Source of the DNA: Aselliscus stoliczkanus
Lineage: Eukaryota > Chordata > Mammalia > Chiroptera > Hipposideridae
Length of the DNA stretch: 64,000 bases
Assembly: GCA_033961575.1 (NCBI GenBank)
Contig: CM066740.1
Span: forward strand, 19,629,501 to 19,693,500
Direction: 5' to 3'
The position numbers were made by a program, and so were the translations under genes. A model generated the notes under the pieces. That model had not been told where the DNA came from. It was given only the letters and a program-made list of their open reading frames with translations, and did no database searches. Each line of letters starts with the position of its first letter. Within the stretch, counting starts at the first letter, position 1. Below, piece by piece: positions 20,588-32,650 of the stretch.

Positions 20588-22063
20588 TTTTTTTCTTTCT
20601 TTTTCTTTATTAAAGTTTATTGGGGTGACGGGTTCATAAAGTTACATAGGTTTTAAGTGTACAATTCTGAAATACATTATCTACAATATATATCACATTA
20701 TGTGTTTACCAGCCAGGGTCAATTCTCTTCCCATCACCATATATTTTGCCTTCCTTTACCCTCATATTTGCTCTATATTCCACACATGAGTGAAATCATA
20801 GGGTTTTTGTTGTTTTCCATTGAACTTATTTCACTTAGCATAATAATCTCAAGATCCATCCATATTGTCGCAAATGGCAATATTTCACCTTTTTATGGCT
20901 GAGTTGTATTCCATTGTATATGTATACCATACCTTTATCCAGTCATCCATCGATGGACACTTAGCTTGTTTCCATGTCTTGGCTATTGTAAATAATGCTG
21001 CAATGAATGCAGAGGTAAATACATCTTTACAAATCAGTGTTTTCATACATTTGAGGTAAATACCCAGATGAACAATTGCTGGGTCATATGGTTCTAGTCT
21101 TAATTTTTTGAGGAAGCTCCATACTCTTTTTCGTTGTGGCTGCACTAATTTACATTCCCACCAACGGTGTACAAGGGTTCCCTTTCCTCCATCTCTTTTC
21201 CAACACCTGTTTATTTCTTGTCTTTTTTATTTTTTATTTTTTTTATTTTTTTAGCTGAGCCATCCTGCCACCTGTTGGCAGCTCAGCAGCAGCTCAGCTC
21301 GGGCTGGGCATCGAACTGCTATTGCTCAGAGCTCAGCTCGCACTCTTGAGCGAGCTCTTCACCAGCTGAGCTACTCGGCTGGCCCATGTTTATTTCTTGT
21401 CTTTTTGATGTGAAGTTATAGCTCATGGTTTTGATTTGTATTTTCCTAATAACTAGTGATGTTGAATGTTTTTTTCTTATGTTTGTTGGCTATCTGTATG
21501 TCTTCCTTGGAAAAGTGTCTGTTCAGATCCTTTCCCATTTTTTAATTGAATTTTTGTTTTTTTTGTTTGTTACTTGTATATTTTGGATATTAGCTCTTTA
21601 TCTGAAGTATCATTTCCAGATATCTTCTGTCATTTGATTGGTTGCTGTTTTGTTTTGTTGATGGTTTCTTTTGCTGTGTAGAAATTTTTTAGTTTGATGT
21701 AGTCCCATTCATTCATTTTTGTTTCTGTTTCCCTTGTCTTTGGGATCAAGTTCTTAATAACACCTCTTAGAGCAAGGTCCATAAGTTTAGTGCCTACGTA
21801 TTCTTCTATATTTTATTGTTTCAGGTCTTACATTTAAGTCTGTAATCTATTTTGAGTTAATTTTGTGTGTAATGTAAGATAGTAGTCTAGTTTAATTCTT
21901 TTGCATAAGACTGTCCAGTTTTCCCAACATAATTTATTGAAGAGACCTTCCTTTCTCCATTGCAAATTCTTGGCTCTTTTGTCTAAAATTAGTTGCCCAT
22001 ATATGTGTGGGTTTATTTCTGGGCTCTCAATTCTGTTCCATTGTTCTGTGTGTCTATTTTAGG
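20588..22063 (-). mobile_element. L1 3' half: ORF2 C-terminus and 3' UTR, reverse orientation
   Basis: Starting from the reversed tail 'TTTATTAAAGTTTATTGGGG', the sequence runs through 'GAAATCATAGGGTTTTTGTT', 'AGATCCATCCATATTGTCGC' and 'CTTTATCCAGTCATCCATCG', standard L1 3' landmarks in reverse. A 70-codon remnant (20885-21145) corresponds to the L1 ORF2 C-terminal text. It is disrupted and inactive. A SINE is inserted at 21227-21386. The L1 ends at about 22063, its 5' truncation point. Confidence 0.9.
21227..21386 (-). mobile_element. tRNA-derived SINE (about 160 bp type)
   Basis: Inserted in the L1 with a 19-bp perfect duplication TGTTTATTTCTTGTCTTTT (21208-21226 and 21387-21405). Its reverse complement begins GGGCCAGCCGAGTAGCTCAG and ends 'GGCAGGATGGCTCAGCTAAA'. 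Sister copies lie at 27049 and 50104. Confidence 0.95.
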
Positions 22064-22339
22064 AATAAGGAAAATTTCTAACCACAGAAATCCTAATGCA
22101 TCTTTATTGGGAGTTAGACTTACTGATTTAGTTCAATTAAGCAAATTAAAAAAAATATATTCTTCATAAAACCCAGGATTTGGCCCTGAAGAAGACATAA
22201 AATGAGACATTATATCTACTTCAAAAAGTTTACTGTCTAGTACAGGATCACTCAAATGAGTCAATAACTCTAATCAAAAGCAGTGTATTATACCTATTGT
22301 AACTGGGGTATAAACAAAGTACAGTGGGACTCAAAGGAG

Positions 22340-23340
22340 AGAATTCTCATTTCCTATTTTGGGCGGGGAAAAGATATGGCTTCATGGAAGAAATGACATT
22401 TGAAAAATGGGTGGGATAACTACAGGTGAGAAGAAAAGGAGAAAGGGTATACCGGCTGGCTGTACAAATGATTGAAGGCAAGACAATAGGCAAGTGTGAG
22501 TCAGTTCTGAGAAAGTCTGTCAGTAAGAGTGGATCATAGATATGTGAGGAGGCAAGAAATAAGAGATAATACTGGAGATGCAGGCTGAAACCAAGCATGG
22601 TGAGTCTCCTGTACTAGGCTGACAGATGTGCATTTATTTTTCACAGATGATGAGGGGCCTCTAAAATGTGTAGGGCTGAGGGATAGCAGGGTCATAGCAC
22701 TGCCCAGTGGTGTGTGCAGATTGCACACAGCAAATCTTAGAGGGTGCCTTTCAAATGGTAACTGTATATTTTTGTATTTATTATAACCATGTTTCAGTCA
22801 TTGTAAGTATGTTACATTATGACAACTTTCCTAATTGATGGAAGTCCAGTGTTATGAAGATGGGGTACCTTTTCTGATTATTACAAAAGCACCATATAGG
22901 TTAGTGGTAGCCTATGACAGCTGTGCTGTCTGTAGACACATCTGAAAGCAGGAGATAGGACCAGTTGCTTCAGGGAGAGACTGGAGGCTTTGACAATAAT
23001 AAATGCAAAAATAAGAACTTAGCTGGGAAAAGACAGGCTGATGTAAAATCTAGGTGGGAGGAAATGGAAGAAGAACCCACATGACTTTAAAGATGGGTGA
23101 CAGCAAATAGGCAATAGAAAAGTGAGAAAGATTTATCGAAGTAGGGGGATGGGAGGTAGATGCAGGGCAGAGAAGATAGGCTCCATTTTGAACACATTTG
23201 GGAGCCAGAGGTGTTAAGTCATCAGCCAGGCGGAAGTGTCAACCATGAGATTGAAATGTTGGTCTGGAGGGTAGGGCAGGAGATGGGCTAGAATTATCCA
23301 CATAAAAGTGATCATTGAGATAAGAGTCCTTAGGGAGAGG
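22340..23340. repeat. Probable ancient mammalian interspersed repeat, unassigned
   Basis: Purine-rich text with 'GGCTTCATGGAAGAAATGAC', 'GGCTCCATTTTGAACACATT' and 'CATTGAGATAAGAGTCCTTAG' follows, in order, a consensus I remember as a long ancient repeat but cannot name with certainty. Confidence 0.4.
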
Positions 23341-24479
23341 CTCCTGGAATGTACCTGGTATCAGAAGCAATCTTCCTTCTTATCACATTTTGCTTTCTAA
23401 CCCCAAAAGAATTAGCAATAAATCTTGCAAAAGGAGCCTGCTTCCTTGGTAATGTGCTTGTTGGATAGTGAGTTTCCTTTTTAGCTCCTGCCAACCACCA
23501 AACACAGTCATAACATCAGCTTTTGTACATAAACATGCCATTTTTGCATTGTAAGATTAGATAGGAGTGTGGGCAGGAGAGACTTTCTGACCAAAAGCAG
23601 AATCACTGATGACTTGGTAATGTTTTAATGGGGAGGTAGAAGAACAGAAATCAATTATAAAATGCAGTCCACTCCTCACTCCAGAAAGCAAGCAATGGCA
23701 AAAACCATCTAAAAGCATTTTTATTTGACCCTCTTTGCACTATATGTGGCTCCATATTTTCATGTCAGTGTTTCTTAATCTGATGCTAAAATTAATTTAC
23801 ATTTCATAAGTCCATAAAATTGATGATAAAAGATAGTCCAAAAGTACATTGGGTGGCAGAGAAGCAATTATGAGATGAAAATGTTTGCCTTATGTAGAGA
23901 AAGAGGGCTTATTTTAATGGCTGTTTTAAGCTTCTCATGTCTTTAGAATGTTTGATAAGAGCATTTGTTGGTATTAGTGCTCTCATACTTACTTGGTTAG
24001 GAAGACCCCTGCCACCAACAATGCTTATCAGTGTTCACAATGATAGGTGGAAGTTGACATTTAAATACAGTATCTCCAACTCACCCTCTCCTGTTTTATT
24101 CTATTTTACCTGACACAGAGTCCAACGTAATCTGGGAGTCATAAAATAATGGTTTTTCTGTGTCTTCAGGAAAGTTGAGGTATCATTTTGAATTCCTAAC
24201 ATGCGGATGCTTTATTTGTTTTCTAGACTTTTCAGGAAAGTAGAAAAATAGTACATGCCAGCATCTCCAGGTTGTTAGAGGAAAATTGATAGTATGTCAA
24301 TTTATTTGAAATTTAACATTCTGATAACCTCATCTGAATATTATGATTATTGATACTCAATTCTCTAGCTGATATTCCCATTGAACTAAAGTGACTCTTT
24401 TTCTTTAATGTAGTAAATTGTATTTAAGAATGTTATTTGTGTTAACAGCTATATACAATGTCAGAGGGGTAGTAGAGTT
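23341..24479. other. Unique sequence, no gene seen
   Basis: No repeat, exon or RNA gene recognised. Confidence 0.45.
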
Positions 24480-24590
24480 GGGAGGAGAAGTTATTACTTG
24501 GTGAGGGGTATAAATGTCTAATCATTATATTGTTTTCTACATCTGAAACTAATATAATAAAAATTAAATTAAATTAAGAAAAAGAATGTT
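24480..24590 (+). mobile_element. L1 3'-end fragment
   Basis: 'GGGGTATAAATGTCTAATCA' and 'TCTGAAACTAATATAATAAA', then an A-rich tail, match young bat L1 3' ends. Strongly truncated. Confidence 0.55.
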
Positions 24591-25947
24591 ATTGGTGTAG
24601 GGAGATTAAATGAAATATTTAATCAGCACTTTGATCTACAAATAGAAATATGTAACATTTTAAAGAAGTTTTAATATAGATTGATATTTGTAAGAAAATC
24701 AAGGAAGAGAAAACTTGGGACTTTATAAACAGTATTTGGTTGTAAAGTTCATGAGTTTATATTTTTACAAATAAAATAGCCGTATACATTAAATCTGTAT
24801 AAACAAAGATGTTCTTATTCTATAATATGGTGAACTGGTCTCTCAAATATTATTTAAATTTAAGCAATCTCATTTTCTCATCCATTTAGAAATTTTTCTA
24901 AATTATTATCCTACATTTTTCTATTTTACAAATTAAAAGATGTGCCAGATATATTATTGAAAAGGGAATATATTGGTTCATAGTTTTTCATAAATATTAG
25001 AAAGCTGTGAATTGGGTTGTTTTCCCCAATTGTGTGAATTTCCGTTAAGAGAAACTGAACCAACAAAATAAACACACACACCAGTATACACTTAAACACA
25101 CCAATCAGGCTCCTTGACTTAAAAACAGCTCCTGAGCTTTATTTTGTCAAGAATATAGTAGGTGTATATATTTAGTTAAAGCAGCTTACCCAGCTGGTCT
25201 TTTATAAATATTTACTGGTATGAGTGACAACTGAGAAAATTAGTGTGTGCGAGAACATAATTTTCTTAAGAATTTAAATCAGGTAAAAATTGAGAAGAGA
25301 AAATTAATGACTGTTGAATATATTACAGAAATGACTGTAAAATGAACCTGGAAAAAAGAAAACATCTGGTTCCCAGGGGACAAAATTAAATTGTATTTTC
25401 ATTTAGAATATTAAAAAAAACCAACTTCTGAAATACTTGTAGATTTCTTTTAAATTTCATTTAAAAATACTTAGGGACTTCCCAGTCCAGAGTAAGTCTG
25501 AGGCCAGAATATTAAAACCTTTGGGGAAAAATTTTTCTTTTAGACTTCCCCAAGGATGTTGTGAAATCTCTTGGGAACAAACTTGCAGAATTACAGAGAT
25601 GTTCTCCCAAACTTTCATCTGGCCTTGAGAGCCTGCTTTTTGATGTTTTCCCCCTGCTACTGAGTAAAACATAGATCAGCTAAGCAATTAACCAACCAGC
25701 CAAACAAACAAAAAAGGCTTGATCTGTAGAAATGTATAATTTGTGAAATTGCCTATAGTGAACGCCTTTAAAAATCGGGGTTGAAGTACATAAGTGGCTG
25801 GTGACGTGGAGAACATAAAACAATTGTATTGTCTTATTTTCCCTGGTTGATAGCATATGACCTGAACTATTTGTCCACAGCTCTTCTGTTTTCCTTTAGC
25901 AAAAACCACAAGTACAACTAACTAGGAAATTAAACTCTGTGTGTGAT
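24591..25947. other. Unique AT-rich sequence, no gene seen
   Basis: Two minus-strand open frames of about 70 codons (25457-25672, 25688-25909) show no motif, no codon bias and no supporting splice sites. Confidence 0.45.
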
Positions 25948-26303
25948 TGTTTATGGATCCAATTGTGTTCCTCCTAAATTCTTATGTTGAAGTCCTAAAG
26001 CCCATTACCTCAGCATATAACTGTATTTGGAGACAGGGCTTTTAAAGAGATAATTATGGTTAAATGAGCCCATTAGTGTGGGCCCTAATCCGATCTGCCT
26101 GGTGTCTTTTTAAGAAGAGATTAGGATATACAGAGAGAGACACAGGGATGCATATGAACAGAGTAAGGCCATCTGCAAGCCGAGGAGAGAGACCTCAGGA
26201 GATACCAACCTGCTGACTTCTTGAACTTGGACTTTCAGCTTCCAAATTTTCAGAAAAAGACCAGTTTTAGTATTTTGTATGTCCATCCTAACAAACTAAT
26301 ACA
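25948..26303 (+). mobile_element. MLT1-type LTR (ERVL-MaLR), solo
   Basis: A 356-bp element starts TGTTTATGGATCC, contains 'TTATGTTGAAGTCCTAAAGC', 'GTGGGCCCTAATCCGATC' and 'CAAGCCGAGGAGAGAGACC', and ends CAAACTAATACA. TG...CA termini and near-duplicated GTGAT/GTGAA flanks (25943-25947, 26304-26308) fit a MaLR insertion with 5-bp duplication. Confidence 0.8.
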
Positions 26304-26609
26304 GTGAAAATGAAGTAAATACTAAATCTTTAAATAAAAAAAGCATTGAGTCTTTTAAAACTCTTATGAACATATGTATCCTGACATTTGAACTGCAGGC
26401 TCCTGTATATATTGGTACTTATGTAACAGTTCTGCTTTCCTATCATGTTACTCACATTTAACACATATAACTGTCGACACTTGTTCATCTGACCACTTCC
26501 TTCATTCCACCTGGACTACTTACCATTCCTTTCATCCACCTCCAAGTGTGTGTTGCAGGAAAACATCTGTGGAAAAAAACCTGGATTTGAATTCTCTCTC
26601 CACTTTTTA

Positions 26610-27022
26610 TTTTTTGAAAGATTTTATTGGGGAATTGGGGGAGGGGAACAGACAAGTTGCTGTCCTTTTGTTCTTCAGTCTAGTTGTGGAGGAACTTGCT
26701 TCACTGGCCTATGTTGATATCATCATTGCGCTCTTCCCGGGTGAGGCAGATGCATCGCCGGCCTCTGGATGGTCACTCACGGCGGCTCTTGGCTGCTCAC
26801 ACAGGCTGCCAACCGCTCACGCTGGCTGCCGGCCACTCACTGTAGCCTATGGCAGCCTACTGCAGCAGGGGCTGCAGCTATGCCGTTCCAGGGATTCACA
26901 GCAGCCCAGCTCCAAGTGGAGCTGTTGTTTACCATCTTAGCTGTAGAGGGCAGTGTTGTTGGCCCCCGTATGTGAGATCTGAACCAGGGCCACTAGCGTC
27001 CCAAGCCAGCTCTTAACCAGTG
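26610..27022 (-). mobile_element. Long tRNA-derived SINE (AATAAA/TCTTT class)
   Basis: Reverse copy of the family at 12347 and 36477. The left end is AAAGATTTTATTGGGGAAT (reversed TCTTT/AATAAA region), the body carries repeated 'CACTCACGGCGGC'- and 'CTCACGCTGGCTGCC'-like units, and the right end is the reversed tRNA-like head. Flanks share CTCCACTTTTTA (26598-26609; 27023-27034). The 130-codon frame here is repeat-derived. Confidence 0.85.
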
Positions 27023-27048
27023 CTCCACTTTTTAACAATTGTGGTAAA

Positions 27049-27201
27049 GGGCCGGCTGAGTGACTCAGTTTGTTAAGTGCTTGCTCAAGAGTGCGAGCTC
27101 TGAGCAATGGCCTGCAGGTTTGATTCCCCGCCCAAGCTGAGCTGCCGCTGAGCTGCCAACAGATGGCAGGATGGCTCAGCTAAAAAAACAAAAAACAAAA
27201 G
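27049..27201 (+). mobile_element. tRNA-derived SINE (about 160 bp type)
   Basis: GGCCGGCTGAGTGACTCAG head, then 'GCTGCCAACAGATGGCAGG' and an A-rich tail. Duplicated flank AACAATTGTGGTAAA / ACCAATTGTGGTAAA (27034-27048; 27202-27216). It lies only 26 bp from the preceding SINE. Confidence 0.9.
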
Positions 27202-27216
27202 ACCAATTGTGGTAAA

Positions 27217-28100
27217 AAACACAATAAAATTCACCATCTGTATTATTTTTAGGTGTGCAGTATAGTAGTGTTAAGTCTGTTCACATTGTTGGGCAGTGGA
27301 TTGCAGAAGTTTTCATGTATGGCCTGTATTATATCGGGGTTTTTTTCCTTCAATTTTTAGTTTGTTGAGGGGTTTTTTTTTTTGTCCTGTCATGAATGGG
27401 AGTTGAATTTTGTCAAATACTTTTTCTGCATCAATTGAGAGCATGTGGTTTTTGCCCCTTATTTTGTTAATGTGATTTGTTACATTGATTAATTTTTGTA
27501 TATTGTACTCTTTGCATTGCAGGAATAAATCCAGTTGGTTATGATGATATATAATAGTTTTAATGCACTGCTGAATTTGATTTGCTAGTGTTGTGTTGAG
27601 GATTTATGCATCAATATTAATCAGAGATATCTTTTTTTTTTTTTCAGTGTGTTTTCTGGCTTTGTTACCAGGGTAATGCTGAACTCATAAAATGAGTTTG
27701 GAAATGTTCCCTCTTCTATTTTTTGGGGAGAGTATAAAAAGGATTGGTATTCTTTAAATGCCTGGTAGAATTCACCAGTGAAACCATCTTGTCCTGGGTT
27801 TTTACTTGTTGGGTAACTTTTGATTACTGATTCATTCTCCTTATTAGTTATATGTCTGTTAATATTTTCTATTTCTTTATAATTCAGTCTTGGTAGGTTG
27901 TATGTTTTTAGGAATTTATCCACTTCTCCTAGGTTGTCTAATTTGTTGCTGTATAATTTGTTCATAATAGTCTCTTCTGGTCTTTTTTATTTCTGTGGCA
28001 TTAGTTATAATGTCCCCTCTTTCATATCTGATTTTAGTTGAGTCCTCTTTTTCTGAAGTAATGTGGCTAATAGTGTTTATCAATTTAATTTATCTTTGAA
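27217..28100 (-). mobile_element. L1 fragments, reverse orientation (3' UTR piece plus ORF2 reverse transcriptase)
   Basis: 27217-27296 resembles an old L1M 3' UTR ('ATAAAATTCACCATCTGTATT', 'TAAGTCTGTTCACATTGTTG'). From about 27300 the minus strand encodes a broken L1 ORF2 reverse transcriptase; 27621-27965 contains 'LPRLNYKEIENINRHITNKE' and 'GQDGFTGEFYQAFKE', then PNSFYE. Multiple frameshifts and a T insertion at 27632 interrupt it. Confidence 0.9.
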
Positions 28101-29304
28101 AACAGATATACTATATAATAATTGTGAGAACACGTTACTTAAACTCTTGGAATTGTCATCTGTTTGTTTGTAAAATGGGCATATCATGTACTGACAGGTT
28201 GCTGTCCCCTACTTACATTACTTTATTCAACTTTTATTACCACACTGTTCGTGCTTAATCAAAAGTAATTGGCATTATTTTTAATTAATTTATGTAAGAG
28301 AGAACTACCTCTCCTTCAGTAGATCACAAATCCCTTTCTCATTATTTTTTCAGAAGAGTCATGAACTCTAAGCTTTACACATATTATTAGCATTCACTTC
28401 TTAGGAATTTTGAATCTTGCTGCTGTTTTGTCTCTTATAATCCGTATACAATTCTCCTTTTGATTGTGAGGGCCTTCTGTGCAGAAGTTTAACTCAATAA
28501 GGATAGATTACTTCCAGAAGCCTTTCATTATTCATTTCCTTATATGTGACCATGGGTTGATACCTTACTAGTAGAATTTTTCTCTGAGATAAGTGTTTTT
28601 ACAACTGTATTTTCTATTAAGTGGAGTAGTAATTCCATGGTCATTTCATATACTGTGGAATGCTGTTTTCATGTAACTGTTCTATAAATTTAAAGAACTT
28701 GAATAAACTGAAAGCTTATTCATTCCCCATGTACCTGTTTTTAATAGATGTGGTTTCACTTTTTAGGATGGAAGTGAATATAGCTTTTTTTCTTTTTAGG
28801 CTGCTTTTCATGTATATTTGTTGGGAAGGCTCTTGTTTGATTTACAGCTTGATTAAATAGCTGAGTTTTCATTTTGACCTGATTAAGCTGTCTGAAAACA
28901 ATTATAGGAATATAATTTCATATTCAAATTTTTCTTATTAAATTCCCACTCCAAAGCAGTATTTGGCTTTGTGAACAAAGGGAAAATTCTTTAATTTCCC
29001 TAGTGGAAAACTATATACAATGTGTTTTATTGGTATTGTTGTTAGTCATTGATTGTCCTGTAAATTATGGAAGGTAAAGCATTTACCTTTGGAGGGTGAA
29101 GATTGGGATTTGAGTATATAAAGAGGAAATATAGCATGATTGCACTTCCTTAAAGTTATACAAAGTAATTACAAAGCTGTTTGTGAACTCAGCAACTCCT
29201 ATCTTAGATCTGATTATCTAATCTAAAACTGTTCAAGGATTAAGATTGCAGATGTTTGATTTAGAATCAGATCAGCTTAGATTTGATTTGAATTTCAGCT
29301 TTTG
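28101..29304. other. Unique AT-rich sequence, no gene seen
   Basis: No repeat or exon recognised. Confidence 0.45.
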
Positions 29305-29640
29305 CTGTGTCAACAAACAATTCCCAAATTTCAGAGACTTACAACAATAAACATTAATTTCTTGCTCATGTTACATGAGGGCCATGGTTTGGGCCATAGC
29401 TTTGTTGGTATCAGCTGGGCATCATGTGTCTTCTAATTCCTGGGCTCTGCTGGTGAGTAGCCATTATCTGGGGCATGCTCTCTTTATGGTGAAAAGAGGT
29501 CAAGGGGGGCATAAGTAAACCACAAGTACATTAGACCCTCGCACCCCATTGACCAAAGCAGGTCACATGGCCCAGCCCCAATCACTGGGGCAGAGAAGTG
29601 AACTGTGGAACCCATCTTGGTATTACTGTGGACCCATTCT
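29305..29640 (-). mobile_element. Old LTR-like repeat (probably MaLR), reverse
   Basis: 'CCAAATTTCAGAGACTTACA', 'GTATCAGCTGGGCATCATGT', 'AAGCAGGTCACATGGCCCAG' and 'AGAGAAGTGAACTGTGGAACC' follow the reverse of the family at 15838. Confidence 0.5.
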
Positions 29641-32555
29641 GGGAAATCCATCATAATAAGCTCAACATGTCAATTCAGACTAGAAATAAATTATTTCTAA
29701 GTCAGATAATTTTGGAAACAAAGGTTTTTTTTTTTTTTAAGTCATAGATTCATTTATTTAAATGAATACTGTTTTTTGACGCCCCAAAGTAAAAAGATTG
29801 AAGTGGGGGGTGGGCCCTACCTGCGGACTGCTTCCTTTTGCCTCCTTGCTTTCCCTCACTACAGTTTCCGGGTAAACTCTAAGAGGATTTTGCAGAACAT
29901 TGTTTGAAAATCACCAGTGCAGCATTTGTCAGTGTAGGCTCCACAGATATTTAGGGGTGTTGGGTTACAAAAAAATGTAAAACGTTCTGTGGGTTGAACA
30001 AAGCTAAGCAGAACTGCAGGAATTCTCAGAACCTTTACTGTGCTAACTAACGTTCCATGTGCATCTCCAAGAGGTCTCAGAATTGCCCAGACTTTTTGTG
30101 AAGCAATTTAGTGTTTGGAACACATCTTAGAAATGGCTGCATTAGACAACTGCTCTTTTTTTATTAAATAAAAAAATTTATCTGGGGCAGAGACTCAAGA
30201 TGGACTAATTGGCTGAGTTTATCTGGTTAGTTGCAGAGATCACATTAAAATTCAGGTCTCCTCACTCTCTCTCCCGGAGTCTTTGGTCATGTTGCTGAGC
30301 TTGTTCCTGTGACCAGGACATATTTTTGCAGTGATGTAGTGGTGCATGGGGTATTTAACCTTTGGGAACAATAGGCCTGAAGAATGCCTCTATTAGGGTT
30401 CAATAAGAAAGAAACTGAGTGACCATGAGTAACTGGTTTCACAAAGTCAATGAAGGACTGTATGATCTGATCTGAAAGAACTGTTGGGATAAACTGCAAC
30501 ATTAGCAAATGCTCAGGGTCCCCCCCCCCCCAGTGAATTTAAGGCTTTATTCATGAAGAAAATAATGGATATTGAAAACTGTAATTTTCCACAGTACACA
30601 AAGTCTGCGCTTTTCTTTTTTCTTTCTCTTGTTCACAAGTAAATGACTGTTAATGAATCTGTATAATTGGTATCCTAGGTTATTGTTTGAAAAATGATAT
30701 ACCACTTAGGAGATAAATTGAATTCCAGTTCCTATCAAGAACTATATAGCTATTACACATTCAGAGGGAGGAATCATCATTGACGTTATGTGTATCCAAG
30801 AAAAACTCATGCTATCAGTTGGTGGTGGAGGATAGAATGCATGAGAACCTTAATTCTTTTATAATTACCTGTGATTTGAAAATCCAAACTTTCAAGTTGG
30901 TTAAAAGATGTGAAAAATGTATTAGTAAATGGGAAATACCAGAAGAATTAGGCTGAACAATTGGTAGAAGTTGTTTCATGTCTGAAAATATCTGTCAAAT
31001 ATAAAAAGTAGAGAAAAGAACAGCAAAATGAGTTACAAGAAATACTTTTTGATTTAATTTATATTGTTTCATAAACATAGAGTAAGTACAACTTAAAATT
31101 TCCCTGTACTCTTATAGAGTAAGCATTATTTTTATTTTTTACTTAATAGCTGAAAGAGACTAGTGCAGTGTTTATAGTTTTATGAGTATTTGCCTTAGGC
31201 ATCAGCATTTAAATTGCAGAAGAGCAAATATAAAACTTTCCAGGTGTGTGTAATTGAGACCATATGTGAAGATAAAACTATGATTAGAATACAGATTAAT
31301 GGATGACACCGATTTTAAAATTGACAGTTAAAGTGAAAATTTGCTTTAGGTAACTATAGTGATCTTTGTACCTCTTGAATATTCTCCCATTATTTCAAAT
31401 AAATAGCATGCATGGAGATGTAGCAACTAATTTCCCATATTAGAAAAGCCATTCTAAGCTTTCCTTTTAAGATTTTGTTCTAGTGTCCCCTTTAAAGGGT
31501 CTCTGGACTTGATTTTCTTTCCTCTTTCAAACTAAAAAATCCAGACAATCCACTTTAATTGACATATTATATACAAACAGAAAAGTTTGTACGTATCATA
31601 AGTGTACAATTGGTGAAATTTTCCCAATTTCACCAATTAAATTAAATATAATTTAAACCCAGAGGACCCCTTTTGATTTCCTTTTATGTTCACAAGTTTT
31701 TGTATATAAAAACAAAATTTGTGGGCCCATTAGTCTCCAGTTGAATTATTTCAAAGTTTAGATTTTCACCCTTCTTTGAGAATTGACAACATTTTAAATT
31801 TAATTGTACGTTATACCCCTGTGAATTTGTCTCTTATTCTGTAAATACTTCAAATTACTATGATAATTTTCCCAGAGATAGGTACATCCGCGAGTGCTCA
31901 GAATTCTTTTATCAATTTGGAAGCCTCTGATCTTGAACATAGGTGCCTATTTGTCTGTCCATTTTCAGCTGTTGTATTCAGTTTGCATAAATAGTAACCA
32001 AGATTAAATATTGCTTTTTATGAAGTAGGCACATCTATAAGTAAGTAATATTTGTGACCTTCTCTTTCCTTTTTATCTTTTGGGTCTCTAATGTTTTTTC
32101 TGAAAGGTTAACTGTTCTCATGAGAAGAAAGGTCATTAAGAATCCAGCTATAATGTGTTATATTTCATAGTAAAATCAGTTAAAAAACAATTGACTTTAG
32201 TTGTTTGCCATTAGTCATTGGACAATAATCCCTCAGTAGTAATGAATCTGTTTATATGTTATTATACATTATTTTATATATAACATGTACATATATAATA
32301 TGTAATATTAAGGTTTAAATTGTATTTAAAATATTAAAGAATTGCTTATGTTTTTCTGCTGCATGTTCTTAGAAAACCTTCCTTAGAAAGGTCATTTTTG
32401 GTCCCTTAACCTAGAGTAGTTGGCTAATTGGTCCTATCTTTCTTTCTGTTCTTTTCTCTTATAATACTTATTGCAATATACAAGAAAAGATTTGGATTTG
32501 TTACTTAATGTCAGTTTTCCTGAGTAGACTTAAGCTCATAGTTTAAAGCCCAGAC
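29641..32555. other. Mostly unique AT-rich sequence, no gene seen
   Basis: Contains a T run at 29727-29738, a run of twelve C at 30520-30531, a possible decayed L1M 3' UTR at 31545-31670, and a perfect 13-bp inverted repeat at 31608-31638. The minus-strand frame at 30287-30508 shows no domain. No exon supported. Confidence 0.4.
31608..31638. repeat. Perfect inverted repeat (13-bp arms, 5-bp loop)
   Basis: AATTGGTGAAATT (31608-31620), TTCCC, AATTTCACCAATT (31626-31638). It could form a small cruciform or RNA hairpin; function unknown. Confidence 0.85.
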
Positions 32556-32559
32556 CATT

Positions 32560-32650
32560 TTTATTTTGTTCATCAGTCTTATCTGTAGTGCTGAATGCTA
32601 TGGTTGTCAAATAGTACAGACTCAATAAATATTTATTGCATGAATGAATT
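32560..32650 (+). mobile_element. L2 LINE 3' tail
   Basis: 'ACTCAATAAATATTTATTGC' then ATGAATGAATTC is the L2 terminal repeat region. Confidence 0.65.

Noticed and set aside
25948..26303. Candidate gene promoter or first exon
   Set aside because: TG...CA ends and MLT1-like text show it is a MaLR LTR.
27621..27965. 114-codon protein-like frame
   Set aside because: It is a decayed L1 ORF2 reverse transcriptase segment, annotated as L1.
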